7,198 bases of DNA from Lachnospiraceae bacterium UBA3863 (GTDB taxonomy: Bacteria > Bacillota > Clostridia > Lachnospirales > Lachnospiraceae): contig DGGX01000248.1 of NCBI GenBank assembly GCA_002392385.1, forward strand, positions 1 through 7,198, read 5' to 3'. The notes under the pieces are model-generated. The model did not search any database and was not told where the DNA came from. It was given only the letters and a program-made list of their open reading frames with translations. The translations under genes were made by a program, and so were the position numbers. Shown piece after piece: positions 5,266 to 7,198 of this stretch (position 1 is the stretch's first letter; every line of letters begins with the position of its first letter).

Positions 5266-6557
5266 TTTCCGATCTCGCTCTCTCTGTAGATGATCTCATG
5301 CCGGCCCGGGCCGTTGGAGATCATGGTGATGGGATACCCGATCTGCTTCTCGATGAATTCGATATACTTCCTGCAGTTCTCCGGCAGGTCCTCGTAGCGG
5401 CTGATCCCGCGGATATTGCACTTCCAGCCCGGGAGCTTCTTGTAGACCGGGCGGGCCTTGGCCAGGTCGCGGGTGACCGGGAACTCCCTGGTGATCTCTC
5501 CGTCGATGTCATAAGCGACGCAGACAGGGATCTCGTCCAGATAGCCCAGGACGTCCAGCACGGTGAAGGCCACGTCCGTGGCTCCCTGCAGGCGGCAGCC
5601 GTATCTGGAAGCCACGCAGTCATACCAGCCCACACGTCTGGGTCTGCCGGTGGTGGCGCCGTACTCGCCGCCGTCTCCGCCGCGTCTGCGCAGCTCCTCC
5701 GCCTCATCGCCGAAGATCTCCGAAGTGAACTCTCCCGCGCCCACGGCGCTGGAATAGGCCTTGTTGACCACCACGACCTTCTTGATGAGATAGGGCGGGA
5801 TGCCGGCTCCGATGGCGCCGAAGGCCGCCAGGGTGGAGGAGGAGGTGACCATGGGATAGATGCCGTGGTCGGGATCCTTCATGGTGCCCAGCTGTCCCTC
5901 CAGCAGGATCTCCCTGCCCTCCCGGATGGCCTGATCCAGATAGGCGGATACGTTGCCCACATAGGGGGCGATGGCGTCGCGGTAGCCCTTCAGGGTCTCC
6001 AGCAGGGCCTCCCTGTCGATGGGATCCTTGTGATAGAGGTGCTGCAGCAGGATATCCTTCTGCACACAGACACGGTCGATCTTCTCGCGCAGGGCGCTCT
6101 CCTCCATGAAGAGCTCGCTCACCTGGAAGCCCACCTTGGCATATTTGTCCGAGTAGAAGGGGGCGATGCCGGACTTGGTGGAGCCGAAGGAGGCCTTGCC
6201 CAGGCGCTCCTCTTCACACTGATCGAAGAGGATGTGATAAGGCATGACGATCTGGCAGCGCTCGGAGACCATCAGCTGCGGTGCCGGCACGCCCTTGTCC
6301 TCGATGGACTGCAGCTCGGACAGCAGGATGGGAATATTGAGGGCCACACCGTTTCCGATGATGTTCATGATCTTCTGGTGGAAGACACCGGAGGGCAGGG
6401 TGTGCAGGGCGAACTTGCCATATTCATTGACAATGGTATGACCGGCATTGGCGCCGCCCTGAAAACGGATGACCACGTCCGCGCGGTCCGCGAGCATATC
6501 CGTGATCTTGCCTTTTCCCTCATCTCCCCAGTTGGCACCTACGACTGCACTGACCAT
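5262..6557 (-). CDS. purA: Adenylosuccinate synthetase
   Basis: The 431-residue enzyme joins IMP and aspartate using GTP to form adenylosuccinate, the first step from IMP to AMP. Key parts: NWGDEGKGK (9-17) with catalytic Asp12 and the GTP-loop Lys; GGANAGHT (34-41) with catalytic His40; SGIAPFYSDK (129-138); LEGQLG (219-224); the aspartate-binding loop GATTGRPRR (300-308); and GPGRHE near the end. It departs from the textbook family: NWGD for QWGD, GSTKSGIAP for GTTxRGIGP, EGQLG for EGAQG, SSST for SSNP. I recall these as features of a clostridial PurA branch. ATG with GGAGG 5 nt upstream (6563-6567). It lies 41 bases after purB, the next enzyme of the pathway, with no terminator between, and overlaps the following small membrane gene by 4 bases. 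Confidence 0.97.
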   Translation of the reverse strand: MVSAVVGANWGDEGKGKITDMLADRADVVIRFQGGANAGHTIVNEYGKFALHTLPSGVFHQKIMNIIGNGVALNIPILLSELQSIEDKGVPAPQLMVSERCQIVMPYHILFDQCEEERLGKASFGSTKSGIAPFYSDKYAKVGFQVSELFMEESALREKIDRVCVQKDILLQHLYHKDPIDREALLETLKGYRDAIAPYVGNVSAYLDQAIREGREILLEGQLGTMKDPDHGIYPMVTSSSTLAAFGAIGAGIPPYLIKKVVVVNKAYSSAVGAGEFTSEIFGDEAEELRRRGGDGGEYGATTGRPRRVGWYDCVASRYGCRLQGATDVAFTVLDVLGYLDEIPVCVAYDIDGEITREFPVTRDLAKARPVYKKLPGWKCNIRGISRYEDLPENCRKYIEFIEKQIGYPITMISNGPGRHEIIYRESEIGK

Positions 6558-6598
6558 GACTGCCTCCTTTTCTTAAATAAAACCGAAGAAAATATCTG

Positions 6599-7198
6599 TC
6601 ACACATGAATCTCAGCGCTGGCGCCGAGAACATCTCTGTACTGATCCAGAATGGGCCGGATGACCTCGTCCAGATAGCGGTCCACCTGATGGGGCGCGCA
6701 GCCCACATAGCGGGAAGGATCCAGGGTCTGCTCCAGGCTGGCCCTGTCCAGACCGAACATGGGATCCGCGGCGATCCTCTCCAGCAGATCGTTCTCGAGG
6801 CCCTCCTCCTTGACCCGGCGGCCGGCCTGCATGGAGAGCTCCCGGATCCGCTCGTGGAGCTCCTGACGGTCTCCGCCGTTCTTCACCGCGTCCATCATGA
6901 TATTCTCGGTGGCCATGAAGGGCAGCTCAGACCGCAGTCTCTTCTCGATGACCTTGGGATAGACCTTGAGGCCGTCGGTCACGTTGAGGCAGAGGTCCAG
7001 AATGCCGTCGATGGCCAGGAAGCCCTCGGGCACGCTCAGGCGCTTGTTGGCGGAATCGTCCAGGGTCCTCTCGAACCACTGTGTGCCGGCCGTGACCGCG
7101 GGGTTGAGGACATCGATGAGCACGTAGCGGGACAGGGAGCAGATCCGCTCGCTCCGCATGGGATTGCGTTTGTAGGCCATGGCGGAAGAACCGATCTG
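6599..7198 (-). CDS. purB: Adenylosuccinate lyase, C-terminal part (5' end outside the window)
   Basis: The last 199 residues are present; the frame stays open to the window edge. The enzyme splits adenylosuccinate to AMP and fumarate, and also acts on SAICAR earlier in purine synthesis. The visible part begins in the mobile catalytic loop of the fumarase/aspartase superfamily: GSSAMAYKRNPMRSER (residues 3-18 here), with the conserved catalytic serine of GSS. It continues with QWFERTLDDSANKR (40-53), VYPKVIEKR (79-87) and ELPFMATENI (90-99). These stretches are far closer to the animal ADSL type (GSSAMPYKRNPMRSER, QWFERTLDDSAN, LPFMATENI) than to the B. subtilis or E. coli forms, which have MPHK in the loop. 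The Pro of MPYK is Ala here. It is directly upstream of purA. An ATG at 7180 is internal and is not the start. Confidence 0.96.
   Translation of the reverse strand, partial: QIGSSAMAYKRNPMRSERICSLSRYVLIDVLNPAVTAGTQWFERTLDDSANKRLSVPEGFLAIDGILDLCLNVTDGLKVYPKVIEKRLRSELPFMATENIMMDAVKNGGDRQELHERIRELSMQAGRRVKEEGLENDLLERIAADPMFGLDRASLEQTLDPSRYVGCAPHQVDRYLDEVIRPILDQYRDVLGASAEIHV

Noticed and set aside
5298..6608. 436-codon open frame on the plus strand opposite purA
   Set aside because: It is the complement of an unmistakable purA. Its composition (runs of Gly, Asp, Leu, Val) is what a G+C-rich codon bias gives in the antisense frame, and I see no family motif. Rejected despite its length.
1..7198. 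CRISPR arrays, insertion sequences, tRNA or rRNA genes, phage or defence genes
   Set aside because: I looked for spaced repeats, terminal inverted repeats with transposase-like frames and tRNA-like cloverleaf sequence and found none. All genes are housekeeping or small conserved ones.

Overview
The window looks like an ordinary chromosomal segment of a G+C-rich member of the Clostridia, most likely Lachnospiraceae. This rests on the gene order infC-rpmI-rplT with a long 5' leader, a divergent clostridial-type PurA, a short one-lobed pyruvate kinase, a ROK glucokinase and strong GGAGG ribosome sites. Taxonomy is inferred from remembered protein families; no search was run.

Positions 1-1197 are on the plus strand. 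They hold the 3' end of a membrane protein of the PfoR/PTS EIIC-like family, followed after 27 bases by a complete SpoU/TrmH-type RNA methyltransferase with a GTG start. Two strong perfect hairpins lie inside the first 28 codons of the methyltransferase. The rest of the window is on the minus strand and converges on this pair with only 30 bases between the stop codons.

Read in the minus direction from the right edge, the first unit is purB (5' end cut off by the window), purA and a small two-helix membrane protein. PurA and PurB perform the two steps from IMP to AMP, and the small protein overlaps purA by ATGA. Next is the translation unit infC (IF3), rpmI (L35) and rplT (L20). It has its own promoter inside the end of the small membrane gene, a leader of about 200 nt with an intrinsic terminator (expected L20-type autoregulation), and a strong terminator after rplT. 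infC has no usable ATG start. A perfect GGAGG stands 8 nt before an ATC codon, so IF3 probably starts at a near-cognate codon and controls its own synthesis at initiation as well. Last come glcK (ROK glucokinase) and a pyruvate-kinase-like gene lacking the C-terminal domain, separated by a strong terminator. Together they suggest a glycolytic pair, the first and last kinase steps.

I see no mobile element, CRISPR array, tRNA, rRNA, phage gene or defence system. The most interesting signals are regulatory: the ATC start of infC, the attenuator leader, a promoter whose extended -10 uses the stop codon of the preceding gene, and the paired hairpins at the start of the methyltransferase gene. The main protein-level oddities are the one-lobed pyruvate kinase with a mixed potassium-site motif, and a PurA/PurB pair in which both enzymes differ from the textbook bacterial forms.
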